Shown here: piece by piece, positions 1 through 9,760 of the stretch
Position numbering within the stretch: position 1 is the stretch's first letter
Layout of the letters: every line of letters begins with the position of its first letter
Assembly: GCA_021464415.1 (NCBI GenBank)
Contig: CM038470.1
Span: forward strand, 37,690,099 to 37,754,098
Direction: 5' to 3'
Source: Lonicera japonica
Taxonomy: Eukaryota > Streptophyta > Magnoliopsida > Dipsacales > Caprifoliaceae
DNA: 64,000 bases
Notes under the pieces: generated by a model
Database searches by the model: none
What the model was told of the DNA's origin: nothing
What the model saw: the letters and a program-made list of their open reading frames with translations, nothing else
Translations under genes and position numbers: made by a program

Positions 1-920
1 GGCCCCAGTTGCACGCCTTAACTGCATGCCCCAGCCTCACGATCCCCCAACCGTACGGCTACCCCCTGCGGCTGGCCTCTTTTGGAGCATTTTTGGAGGA
101 AATTTCTCTATAAATAGGACCATTGGGCTCTCATTTGGATCCATCAACACTCAATAAAGTTTTTAGAGAGAAGGAACTCTGTCAAGATTGTTATAGAGTC
201 TTTTTAGAGAGAGAAAAAGCTTTTAGAAATAGAAAGTTTTAGAGAGAGAAAGTCTTAGAGAGAGAAAGGAGCAAGCAAGCGGTCCTCATTCTTTTTCAAG
301 CGCATCAAGTATGTCTTTCTACAACTTTTCTGAATTTCAATACTCCATTTAAATACTAGTTTTAATACAAAAAATTAGATAACTTGCGAAGAAGTCTACT
401 GCTTTTAAAACAAGTCGTTTCTAAGTCTTACAAGAAATCTAAAATCCGATTTAATACGTTTTCAAAACAAAACAAAAATACAAAAACAGTTTCCAAACAA
501 ACGGAACTTTGAGACTTTGATTTTATTCTACGAATGAAAACATAGGCGTTCGCAAAGCTCGAGTCTGATTTCAAAATACAATTTTAAACCGAATTTATCT
601 GGAAAGGACTATTTTGAAAACAATATGAACTACTTACAAGATATCTAAAATAGGAATTGAATACATGATCCATTAAGAGACCAAAAGGGTGAATTGGGTG
701 CCTAACACCTTCCCAATAGTTCCCGAACCCTAGCAAAACAAGTTATCAAAAATGAATCTTTGGTTTAAAACGTATGAAAGATAGTTTGTTTTCAAATTAT
801 CCTTCATACGATCTTTTGTTTGTTTCTTGAAAAACAAACTGGCGACTCTACAAAACAAGTTTTCATTCAAAACAAAAAGAGAAAGAGAATTCCAAGGGGT
901 CGTGGATCCAGATTCTCACA
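1..920 (+). mobile_element. 5' LTR (partial) of a Tat-lineage Ty3/gypsy retrotransposon
   Basis: The window opens inside an LTR. A U3-like promoter is visible (CCGTACGG box at 51-58, TATAAATA at 109-116), then an AATAAA signal at 153-158, then a purine-rich GAGAGA leader and a long AT-rich U5. The 3' boundary is set by a TGGCGACTC-type primer-binding site starting at 922, preceded by CA at 919-920. A second TGGCGACTCT occurs at 840-849 inside the LTR end, a pattern I associate with Tat/Ogre LTRs. The true 5' end lies outside the window and no matching 3' LTR was found downstream, so the element is incomplete. Lineage assignment is inference from the primer site and the gag module downstream. 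Confidence 0.7.
47..116 (+). promoter_or_regulatory. LTR U3 promoter: CCGTACGG box plus TATA box
   Basis: A perfect 8-bp palindrome CCGTACGG lies at 51-58, within CCCCCAACCGTACGGCT and followed by a related CTGCGGCTGG. A consensus TATAAATA box lies at 109-116. The same palindromic box next to the same TATA octamer recurs in front of both minus-strand genes near 4.85 kb and 8.18 kb, which argues that it is a functional promoter block and not chance. Confidence 0.6.
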
Positions 921-921
921 G

Positions 922-939
922 TGGCGACTCTGCTGGGGA
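922..939 (+). other. Primer-binding site of the Tat element
   Basis: TGGCGACTCTGCTGGGGA lies one base after the CA that ends the LTR. Ogre/Tat-group elements typically use a TGGCGACTC primer site, thought to be complementary to the 3' end of a tRNA-Arg. The site fixes the plus-strand orientation of this element. Confidence 0.65.
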
Positions 940-2015
940 TGTCGAGAACTGAGCTCTTATATAATGGATCGTATATTTAATTCTTGTTATTTATTAGATA
1001 CAGGTCTTGTAAGCCTTAGTCCTAGGATAACATACAAGCGATAAATGTGGATACCCTGATACCTTTATTTGCTAATTATATGAGGAAAATCTTTTTCATA
1101 ATTAAAATTGTGTAAATTACCATAACAAACCCTAAAGCATTGATCAATGATGAACTGCCAGATTGTTATTTCGCACGCACTCACATCTTATCATGCATTT
1201 TCGTGCGTGTGAATTTACCCTATCAACCTCGGGACCAGAGTCATGACTAAGCCGTGGACCTGCGGGTCTGCACTAGCCAAAAGCGCCTGGGACCACTCTC
1301 CTTGGCTAAGTACCCACCGAGGTATATAGAGTGACGAGAACACTCACGTACTTGAGACGTATATCAAAAGGTCCTTACACGTACCTACGCCCTTGAGGTA
1401 TATCGTATGACCTACCAAATAGGAGGGAGCCTTAAACCTTACCCAATTCAACCACGCTTGCATATAGGGGAGTCAGCTTAGAATACAAAGATTTTATGCA
1501 TTATTTTAATGACCAACGGTCGTGAGAATCTAGTGAGCAAAGGCCCTGTCATTTATACCGTCGTGGTTCCGGAAACTAAAAATGCACGGAGAGTGAAAAT
1601 CTTCGTAATTTTCTTGATTCCATGAATAAAGCAACTCATGAGGAGAGAACTTCCTGCGTTTTCAAATGATTTTCCTAAAAACTCTTTTCGAAAATGATTT
1701 TTCCAAACTATAGACGGTCAGGGAACCTAAGGAATTATGTTCCTACCTTACCTCTATACGGGGCTCTCAAGTTGTCACTGTTGGTCTGTTTTCGATCTCA
1801 CCTAAAGAAAAATTTCTATGTTTAGCGTCTTCCCGATCGATGTATTTCTGGATAAGGTCCGGCAATTTCTAAACGATATATTGTTTTTATTTTTCGGGGA
1901 AATACGCTCGAATGGATTTGACCTCTCCTGCATCAGATACCCATTCAATCTAGCCTCAGCGTGGGCTAGAAAAGACAGTACCGGAAGATTAGTCAGACCA
2001 GATTCTTTCGACTCC
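940..2015 (+). other. Untranslated leader of the Tat element
   Basis: The stretch between primer site and gag has no convincing coding sequence. An open frame running from 1818 into gag is probably only an upstream extension, because the gag-like start at 2016 (MDQN) has a better context. Leaders of about 1 kb are common in Tat elements. Confidence 0.4.
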
Positions 2016-3149
2016 ATGGATCAGAATACACTAAATCAGAGCACGATCAATCAGTTGAACCATGCAGCGGATCTGCCGCCCGGTCCTTTTTACTCAAACC
2101 CAGGTATGCCTCAGAATAGTACTATGGAGGGTTTACCACCGCATCCGAATACTAATCCGAATTTAGCTGGTGTAAGTAGGAGTGGAACGATTCCGGTACC
2201 CAATCCTAAGGACATGTACCGAATGCTAATGAACCTGAATCAAAGTTTGACCTTGCTCTCAGCTGACAATCAAAACACTCGTGTCGTATTAGACGAGTTG
2301 GTCAAAGGACGCACCGCTAAACCGCTAAAACGGGCTACCAAAGAAGAACTCGAAAGACCTTTACTAAAATCAGAACGAAAGAATCAAGAGCAGATTATTG
2401 AGCAACTGAGAAAGGAGAAAAATGCTATGGAAATTCAGAGGGATTATTTTGTTAAAGCGACAGTAAAACTGCAAAAGAAAATCTTTCGCTTAGAAAAGGT
2501 GGTCTTTAAGCTAAAGCATCAATTGAAAGAAATGGGGTATATCTCAAACACCGATCAACCTGGCCCATACCTACGCATCGAACCTACCTCACCTACACCA
2601 TCAAGCTACTCATTAAGCTAGGAACAAACGAATGATTTTGAATCTATCTCAACTAATTCTTCAAATTCAGAATATCTTTCCCAAGAAGCCAATCCGAAGC
2701 CAACACCAGAGAATTTCACTAACCCGTTCAAAATCACCTCTTCAATTGTGCACCCATATCCTTATTCATCAAGCACATCAGGCCCATCCACGAAAAGTCA
2801 TTTGTCGATTCCTATCATTCCTCGTACCACGAAACATGTTCCTAGATATAAATGCACCAACAACAGGGGATTTAACCGAGTCAGATTTGGGAAAAGAAAT
2901 TTCTCATAACTGCCAAGTCCATTAAGCAATGTATACAAACAGTTGACGGATGAAGGGTTGATCTATCCACTAAACCCGTAACCTATACCAAATTCAGTCC
3001 CCTCTAATTGGAATCTCAATGAAAGATGTGAATACCACCAGAATGTAGGCCACACAACAGATGATTGCATGGCTCTTCGGCACACTATTCAGGACCTTAT
3101 CGAAGTAGGAAAGATACCAGACCCATCTCATCTAACCGTCATAAATTGA
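2016..3149 (+). pseudogene. Tat gag-like gene: coiled coil plus zinc knuckle, no capsid
   Basis: One reading frame of 378 codons runs from ATG 2016 to TGA 3147-3149 with no frameshift but three in-frame stops (TAG 2619, TAA 2907, TAA 2979). The N-terminus has the segment NHAADLPPGP, shared with the inverse gag at 11.8 kb. Residues of roughly 100-190 are Lys/Glu-rich and look coiled-coil (KSERKNQEQIIEQLRKEKN). The C-terminal part carries a CHHC-type knuckle, CEYHQNVGHTTDDC, followed by ALRHTIQDLIEVGKIPDP, typical of the Tat gag-protease boundary. The central capsid domain expected of Retrotrans_gag is not present. No protease, RT or integrase follows. It is read as the gag remnant of a non-autonomous element, now decayed; the loss of capsid could be original to this subfamily. 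Confidence 0.7.
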
Positions 3150-3529
3150 AGACTAGTAACTAGAGATTGAAAATTTATAATTAGTGATTGAGAATGTTGA
3201 AAATGGTTATTGAAGATTTGTTGCTTGTAATCATGAACTACGAAGGCCTGAGCCCAAAAAAAAAATCGGAGAAATGTAGGTAACATGAGTCAAAATTCCA
3301 GGCCCAATCTATTCTTTATAATAACATTCATTCGTTTAGAGGCAAATGGACAGAAAGAGATTTTCCATATATATAACCGAAGTTTTTCATACAAGACAAC
3401 CTACATTAAACCTACTTACATCCTTTCCTACATTAGTTTCCTATATCTTTCACCTGCATATCTACTGTCTAAACCCAAAATGCTTTCAAGAAAAAGCCAT
3501 CCATAAAACCTAGCCATCCCGGAAACCTA
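3150..3529. other. Spacer without a recognisable gene
   Basis: This is AT-rich DNA between the plus-strand gag relic and the end of the minus-strand DUF7745-like gene. A 73-codon open frame at 3285-3506 has no recognisable motif. It may include the 3' untranslated region of the minus-strand gene. Confidence 0.4.
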
Positions 3530-4761
3530 TCAATTCGTCGCAGCATACAAGATCCTATTTTGCTCTAAAGTATGGTATGAAGCAAGAACTGTCTCATTCG
3601 TCACTCGTGTATCTGCAAACCAAAACCATCTCATCATTATTGGCTCGTGCTCAACTGTTTGACGAACACGACGCCAAATGTGAAAAACAACATCAGATCG
3701 AGTCACCTGTGTAATCCCAAACTCTACACCATGAAATCATTGGGTATACTGGGTAGACCACAAACCTCGTAAAGTGGTCTCCAACCTCGGGGTGATAGGA
3801 AGAGCCACTAAAGAGAAGTCTCTCAATGGAAGGGGCACACTTAAGGGGACGCTAAACTGTCTCGTTAACTGCCCGGGTATATAGAAAGATGTCTCCCTCA
3901 ATTCACGGATCTGTACATAGTTTTGCCCTCCCATACTCATAATCATCATCCTCATACGCCATTAAGGAATCTCCCAACGAATCGAAGAGGCAGATTCAGA
4001 ATAACGGACGGCCCAATTAAATGATGACAGACGATGAATCAAAGCACAATCACGACGAAGAAAGAAATCCCGAGAATCCCAAGGAAGACGGGGCTCTAGA
4101 TATCGGAATCTCTCAGTCACCCACATGTATAACAGATAACGACTGCCTCGAAAGTACTTAACCTGAGACTGAACTAGGGCATCCAAACCATTTAGTGTCT
4201 CTGTCAACAGAATGGGAGTCACTAAATGACCACGCCTAGCCTCAGCTACGACCCGGATAATCAAGGGGTCTATAAGAATAGCATCTCCCGTAACCAAGAG
4301 CATCTGAGAAACAGCAAAAATCTGACAAGCAGAAGTCCGACCTGAATAATATACCGGATCATCACCTTGATGAATGAAAAAGTCCACCATGCAACGCAGA
4401 TGAAGCCGCCCATTACGATCAGCGGCCGGCACTCACTCTCCCTGAAACCCAACAACTCAGCCAACATAACTCGCGGGCTCCTAACTTCTCTTAGGGATGC
4501 GAATGGCCAAGAAACATCCTGTCGCATCAGTAATGTGAACTCCTCAATAGTCGGGCATAGCTCATCTAATCCGATGCGAAAACAGTGATCCTCCGGATCC
4601 CAGAACTCATCAAGGCCTAGTAAGAAAGACCAGTTGATCTCATGAGAACACCATCAATGAAGATGGCTCAAGTCGCCCCAATTGAGACCACAATCAGCCT
4701 CACCTAAAGATACAAAGTTGGACAAAAGGGTAAAAGCAGCGATGGTGCGAAAAGTAGACAT
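3530..4761 (-). pseudogene. DUF7745-like gene carried antisense in the Tat complex
   Basis: The gene is read on the minus strand from ATG 4761 (MSTFRTIAAF), about 85 bp downstream of a TATA box. The N-terminal part has FWDPEDHCFRIGLDELCPT then IEEF, and the middle has PLIIRVVAEARRG, TPILLTETLNGLDAL and FRGSRYLLYMWVTE. These match what I know of the plant-specific DUF7745 family, which occurs in repetitive ORFs of many eudicots; its function is unknown. The frame is broken by a stop at 4654-4656, a frameshift at about 4410-4435, and stops at 3962-3964 and 3737-3739, but all pieces are collinear to a terminal stop at 3530-3532. No intron is obvious. It was probably once a protein of about 400 residues, now a pseudogene. 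Family assignment rests on motif memory, not on a search. Confidence 0.6.
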
Positions 4762-4846
4762 GATGACAAAGAAAGAAGAGTATTTTAGGCTACAAAGATA
4801 GAATAGGTATTGAACACAATGACGAAAAAAGGACAAATTTGCGCTC

Positions 4847-4970
4847 TATTTATAGCAAAAGGTACAGACCAACCGCATGGCTGGTTACCAACCGTACGGC
4901 TGGCTGGCAACCGTGAGGTTGGCTCCCAACGTACGGCTCCCCCTACGGGTGGGACCTGCGGTTGAACCTC
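4847..4970 (-). promoter_or_regulatory. Promoter of the DUF7745-like gene: repeated CCGTACGG boxes and TATA
   Basis: On the minus strand a TATAAATA box lies at 4854-4847. Just upstream are at least five degenerate copies of an about 20-bp unit built on ACCGTACGGCTGG (cores near 4873, 4892, 4911, 4929 and 4957). The core is the same palindrome as in the LTR U3 at 51-58. The array is denser here than in the LTR. Confidence 0.6.
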
Positions 4971-5387
4971 CCATTTGTCAAAAAATTTCATTTTTCTTCA
5001 CACTTTTTTTCATAATACATCAAGATACGAATATTGCCAGACTTTATTCAGGAAGAACGATCCATCATTGCATGCATATAGATTTGATAATTACTTGCCA
5101 ACATACGTACTTAACCATTTTTGCAATCAAATTCGCAATAATTTTATAACATTCTTATATTTCAAAACACATCACATCACACACAAACATATTTTCTTTA
5201 AAAACATAACTACTTCATTAATTAATAATTAAAACCCAGTCACACTAATTTATAAGTTAAAATAACCAACTCCTTCATAAAAACAAAACACATTCATCTA
5301 AATTAATCACAAATTTAAGAAATTTTTATCAAAAACCTAAAACCAACACTAAAACCATTGTAAAACCATCAAACTGAACCATCATCA
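4971..5387. other. AT-rich spacer between the two minus-strand genes
   Basis: About 400 bp separate the end of the PMD gene from the promoter of the DUF7745-like gene. Both genes point the same way, so this holds the 3' end of one unit and the upstream region of the next. No coding sequence was seen; short open frames here have no recognisable motif. Confidence 0.4.
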
Positions 5388-8069
5388 TTAACGTTGCGGG
5401 GAAGAGGGAGGATCCATCATACGCGGGCGCTTCGCTTCCATCTCACCAACGCCCTCCACCGGACTCTCTGACGCTGTACGACCTCGGCCCTGAGGTGGAG
5501 GAGTGAGCCTAGACGTCCGACCCGACTGCTGCTCGCCATGAGCAGACTGTGATGGCACCACTGACTAGGAACGTGAGCGTGAGGGATGGTAAGTAGCCGT
5601 CACGTCACCCGCCAAATGTCTACTGTACTTTCCCATGTACTCCGTCGGGAAAGGAGCTGTAAAAGTCAACAACCCGTAGGCGTTGAAATAGCTCCTCAGC
5701 AACTCCGCCACCTCCTAAAGCCGGAATAAGCCCATTTGAAACAGTCATGTAACATTGTCTATAAACACTGCATATATACCAAACTTTAAAAACTTATAAA
5801 ATAGCAATCATACCTCCTCATTTGACACATGCGTCAGGGCACCCATCTGCTCATCGTCCACGAGCACGTCAGGAATCCAGTACTGCTTCAACTGGCCAAA
5901 ATCCATATAAGGAATCTCTCTCGGATACTTGGGGATAGAGTATGATGTTGACACCCCGCCAGCCTGTGACGGACCAGCCTCAGCTCCACTAACTCCTCCA
6001 CCCGCCGGGAGGATATTCTCCTCAGACCCCTCCATCCTCTCTAACTCTGGGGCCACCTCTTTCTCCTTCCCCTTATCACCTCCCTCACCCGCTGAAGCCT
6101 GACTGATACCCGCATCCGCCCCCAATCGAGTTATAAACTCTCACCTTTCTAAAAACAATACCACGAGCAGCGCCTGATGATGGAGTAGATAATGAATAGG
6201 GCCTCAAACCTACTGACCCGGCACCAGGAGACCCAACAGGAGTACGCAACAACGGCGAGAAGGAAACGTGCTGAGCCGAATCCATGTCCCCCGGCCCATA
6301 TATAGGCGATGAGCCCGATACGGACCAGCGACCCGAAGACCCCGGTCCCTCCAGCGTCCGTAATAACTCCACCACCTGCACTACCGTCTCCGCAGACATC
6401 TGAGGTGTTCTCCCCAACATGGCTGGCGGGATGGACGGCCTCGATACCGGACTCCTACCCCCTCTCGGGCTCCTACCTCCTCTCACCCCTCTCCCCTGTC
6501 TAGGTGATACAGCTATTGCCGTAGGTTTTCCCTCAGCTACTACAGGCCCAGTAGGAGTGACCCTACTATTCCCATTCCCCGAACGTCACTAAACTTAATT
6601 TAATTTGATCATACATTATTTTCTCATACCTGCTCGAATTGAAGCCCGGACAAGTCACCAGCACTCAGATTTGATGTCAAATACCGGTATACTCCAATGA
6701 TGTTCCCACTATAAAATCGCCAGAATAGGGGAAACTCATCAGCATGACTGGGGTGCAACTGGATCTGCCCTATACCCTGCTGGGTATGAATTATAAACCA
6801 CATCTGTCACAAACCATCACATTTTTATTAAAACCCATATTTTATTCATAAAAAAAAATTGCGGATATAATTTAACTAAATTACCTCCCAAAGCGTGACA
6901 AGCCCGCGATGGTTGAGCTCCATGTGATGACAAACCAAATTCATAGACTCGTACAAAACTACTAGCACGTACCCGCCCCACGCAAATGTGTACAGCTGGT
7001 TGAAATATCTCAGATACGGCAACCACCATAGCCGCAGGTTATCTCCACCACGTGCGTAAAAGAAGTCGTGCAACACCAATAACAAAAAACACCGTGACAG
7101 CTGTCGCACCTCTTGACGCGTCATCGGCCCGTCTCCAAACCCCTCATTCTCGGCCTTGATGTGCTGAACCATCGCTGTGTGGGGAACCCTATCGGCCAAT
7201 ATACGACCCGGTCTTTATCATAAAGCCGCCCCGATACCATTTAGCGTGATCTGCACCCGTTAGTCGGGTGCCAACGCCTCTCCCCCGAAAGGCAACCTGG
7301 TCAAAACGAACACATCCTCTGGGGTCAACGTCATCTCTCCTCAACCCAGTGAAAAGTGTGCGTCGTATCCCACTATCTCTCCCCCAACATCGTCGACAAG
7401 CTCACCGATCTCTGAAACTCCCCACCCAGCAACACCTCTATAAACCGTTTAAACGGGGTCACACTCAGATAAGCCCTCACCAACGGGGGTAGCTGGTCTC
7501 GTAGCTCGGGCACCACACGTGTAATACCACGGCAATGACCAATCATCTGTTATATTAAAGATTTCAAATAAATTATATAGTTCATTCTTTAACAGTTTTT
7601 TTAAATAATACCGCTTAATATTTATTTTCAAAAATACACTATGTTAAATAAATCTACCATGGCGAGTAATTATTAAATCTATCACATTTCATGCATATCA
7701 TGTCATTGCATTTTTGCTAAAAATATCAATTAAGTTAGTAAAGTACTGAAAATCAAAGCATACCCGACTCCAGCGACGGATCTCGTGTGCCGCGGGCTCT
7801 ATTAGCAACCATTCCCGTCCCTTTCCCGGCGAAATCAATGGCACGTCACGGTACATCGCTCTCTACAATGCCTCGTCTGCCCCTAGTGGCCCCTCCCATG
7901 CCACACCGTCCCAGTCATCATGATGTGGCGTACAGATAAGACGCCCATCCACAGTAGTAGTAATAGCCTCAAACTCATCCCCTGAATGATGCTCCGGCGC
8001 CTCCCCGCCCTCAGGTGGACCCCCCATCATCATAAACACAAATATCACTAAAGGCCTCGCAAATGCCAT
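5388..8069 (-). pseudogene. Plant mobile domain (PMD, MAIN/MAIL1-like) gene with introns, decayed
   Basis: Minus strand, ATG 8069. The proposed exons are 8069-7764, 7546-6885, 6803-6630, one or more covering about 6585-5815, and 5714-5388, with GT/AG at the junctions I could read (for example GGTATGC and ACAGATG). Exon 2 carries the family signature, WDTTHTFHW then EMTLTPEDVFVLTRLPFGGE. It is followed by RCFLLLVLHDFFYARGGDN and YTFAWGGYVLVVLYESM. The later part is Pro/Ser/Gly-rich, ending with EAKRPRM, a possible nuclear signal. PMD proteins such as Arabidopsis MAIN and MAIL1 act in the nucleus in gene expression and transposon silencing, and retroelement-linked PMD copies are known. Damage: TAG at about 7863, a TGG-to-TAG change just before WDTTHTFHW, a frameshift a few codons later, and a TAA after GGEALAPD. 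It is a pseudogene here but clearly derived from a complete gene. Confidence 0.7.
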
Positions 8070-8178
8070 CCCTAACGCTACTAAAGAACACTCGCTAAAA
8101 GTTTTTGAAAATCAGAAAATATATGCTAGAGAGAGAAACTGCAAGTGGAAGTGGAGAGAACGAATCAAAACAGGCCAC

Positions 8179-8235
8179 TATTTATAGAATTCTGGAGCGA
8201 GCCGTACGGCTAGCCCCCAACCGTGCGGGTCAATT
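8179..8235 (-). promoter_or_regulatory. Promoter of the PMD gene: CCGTACGG box and TATA
   Basis: On the minus strand TATAAATA lies at 8186-8179. Directly upstream are a perfect CCGTACGG at 8202-8209 and a variant CCGTGCGG at 8221-8228, in the context AGCCCCCAACCGT on the plus strand. The CCCCCAACCGT context is also found at the LTR box (46-54). A GAGAGA-rich leader of about 110 bp separates the TATA box from ATG 8069. Confidence 0.6.
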
Positions 8236-9099
8236 TTGAACAAATTTGAAAAATAAAATAAAAAATGGGGGATAAGGAATGACAGACTATGAATCAACTT
8301 CTCCCGATACAAAAAGACCAAGACTTACACACACGCACGAGATGGCTGATCAAAATCCAAATTTTGGCACTATAAAGTCTGTGGAGGAACCGAAGTTCAA
8401 AAGGATGGATCTATTTTCTGAAAGGCTCGAATCCAATAGATAAACAGGGAAGATGTAAAAGAGGAATCGGATATAAAAAAATTTGAAAGAGTAGAAAGGG
8501 GAAAATCCTATTGGTCCAAGTGAGGAAAGAGAAGAAAAACAGAAATGAATGAAAAATCCACAAGGAGAGCCACACTAAGAGTGACAGCTGTGCCAAAAGG
8601 CGGAGGGCTACATCTTAGGTGAGTAAGGCTCCTGTTTTGGAAAAAGCAAAGAAAGAAAAAATCAAGAAAAATTCGAAAGCCAAAATAAAAAGGCCGGATA
8701 ATCAAAAGAGGGAGCAATAAGGCTATCGAAAAACAGAAAACAATACAGGACCAGCATCTCCCCTATGAAAAATTAGAGGGTAGCTCAAGGATGATTGAGA
8801 ATTCCAAGCGAAATTCTATCCCCATGACTAAATAGAGAAAAACTGAGGGTAGATATATGCCAAATTCCGAAAATCCATGCACAACGGTCCAAAAGCTTCT
8901 AGAAAAAGTTGATTCAAAAAGTCTAATTCCCGGTAACGCCAAAGGTCAAAACTGAGGGTGAAATGAAAGAAAAAGAGTTCTTTAAATTGCAACCAATTCT
9001 CTCTAGCATATCAAATTTTGAAAATTAATAAAGCAGTGTTCTAATAATTACTAAGACAACAAGACAGTCTCAGTATAATCTTCCGAATTCCTAAGAGGC
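8236..9099. other. Non-coding region upstream of the PMD gene
   Basis: About 860 bp of A-rich sequence contains no convincing gene. Phrases such as AACTGAGGGTAGA (8830-8860 area) and AACTGAGGGTG (8949 area) resemble the 3' untranslated regions of Tat elements, which would suit a plus-strand 3' UTR leading into the minisatellite. This is inference. Confidence 0.35.
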
Positions 9100-9760
9100 A
9101 GGAATTCTTTGCATTCCCCACGATGGGAAATAACGACTCCACGTGTTCCCCACGATGGGAATTTGTTCAGATTCCTTAAGGCAAGAAATCTTTGCATTCC
9201 CCACGATGGAAAATAACTATTCCACATGTTTCCCACGATGGGAATTTTTTTGGATTCCTCAAGGCAGGAATTCCTCGCATTCCCCACAATGGGAATTTTT
9301 TCGAAACCACTTTTTTCACAATGGAAAATAACGACTCCACGTGTTCCCCACAATAGAATTTTTTCGAATTCCTCAAGGCAAGAATTCTTTGCATTCCCCA
9401 CGATGAAATTTTTTTCGAAACCACTTTTCCCACGATGGAAAATAATGACTCCACGTGTTCCCCACGATGGGAATATTTTTGGATTCCTCAAGGCAGGAAT
9501 TCTTCGCATTCCTCACGATGAGAATTTTTTTAAAACCACTTTCCCCACGATGGAAAATAATGACTCCACGTGTTCCCCACAATGGAAATTTTTCGAATTC
9601 CTCAAAGATAAGAATTCTTCGCATTCCCCACGATAGGAATTTTTTTTCCCAATCCCCTTTTTCCACGAAGGTAAATAACTTTTACCGCACATTCCCCATG
9701 ATGGGAATCTTTTTCACATTCCCCAAAGATGGGAATTTCCTCTTTCCGAGCACCAATCCC
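9100..9760. repeat. Minisatellite, units of about 115 bp, 5-6 copies
   Basis: The block is built from TTCCCCACGATGGGAA and AAGGCAGGAATTC phrases. The anchor CCACGTGTTCCCCAC or its variants recurs near 9138, 9220, 9335, 9453 and 9566, giving spacings of about 83, 115, 118 and 113 bp. Copies differ by point changes and small indels. It lies beyond the PMD gene, and Tat-lineage 3' untranslated regions are known to carry such tandem repeats and to seed satellite DNA. Overlapping open frames here in four frames are by-products of the repeat. Confidence 0.8.

Noticed and set aside
1818..2015. N-terminal extension of the Tat gag-like frame
   Set aside because: The sequence upstream of ATG 2016 does not resemble gag; the shared NHAADLPPGP segment follows 2016 closely.
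9100..9760. CRISPR-like array
   Set aside because: Repeat units are about 115 bp and diverged, without unique spacers of fixed length, and the genome is a plant.
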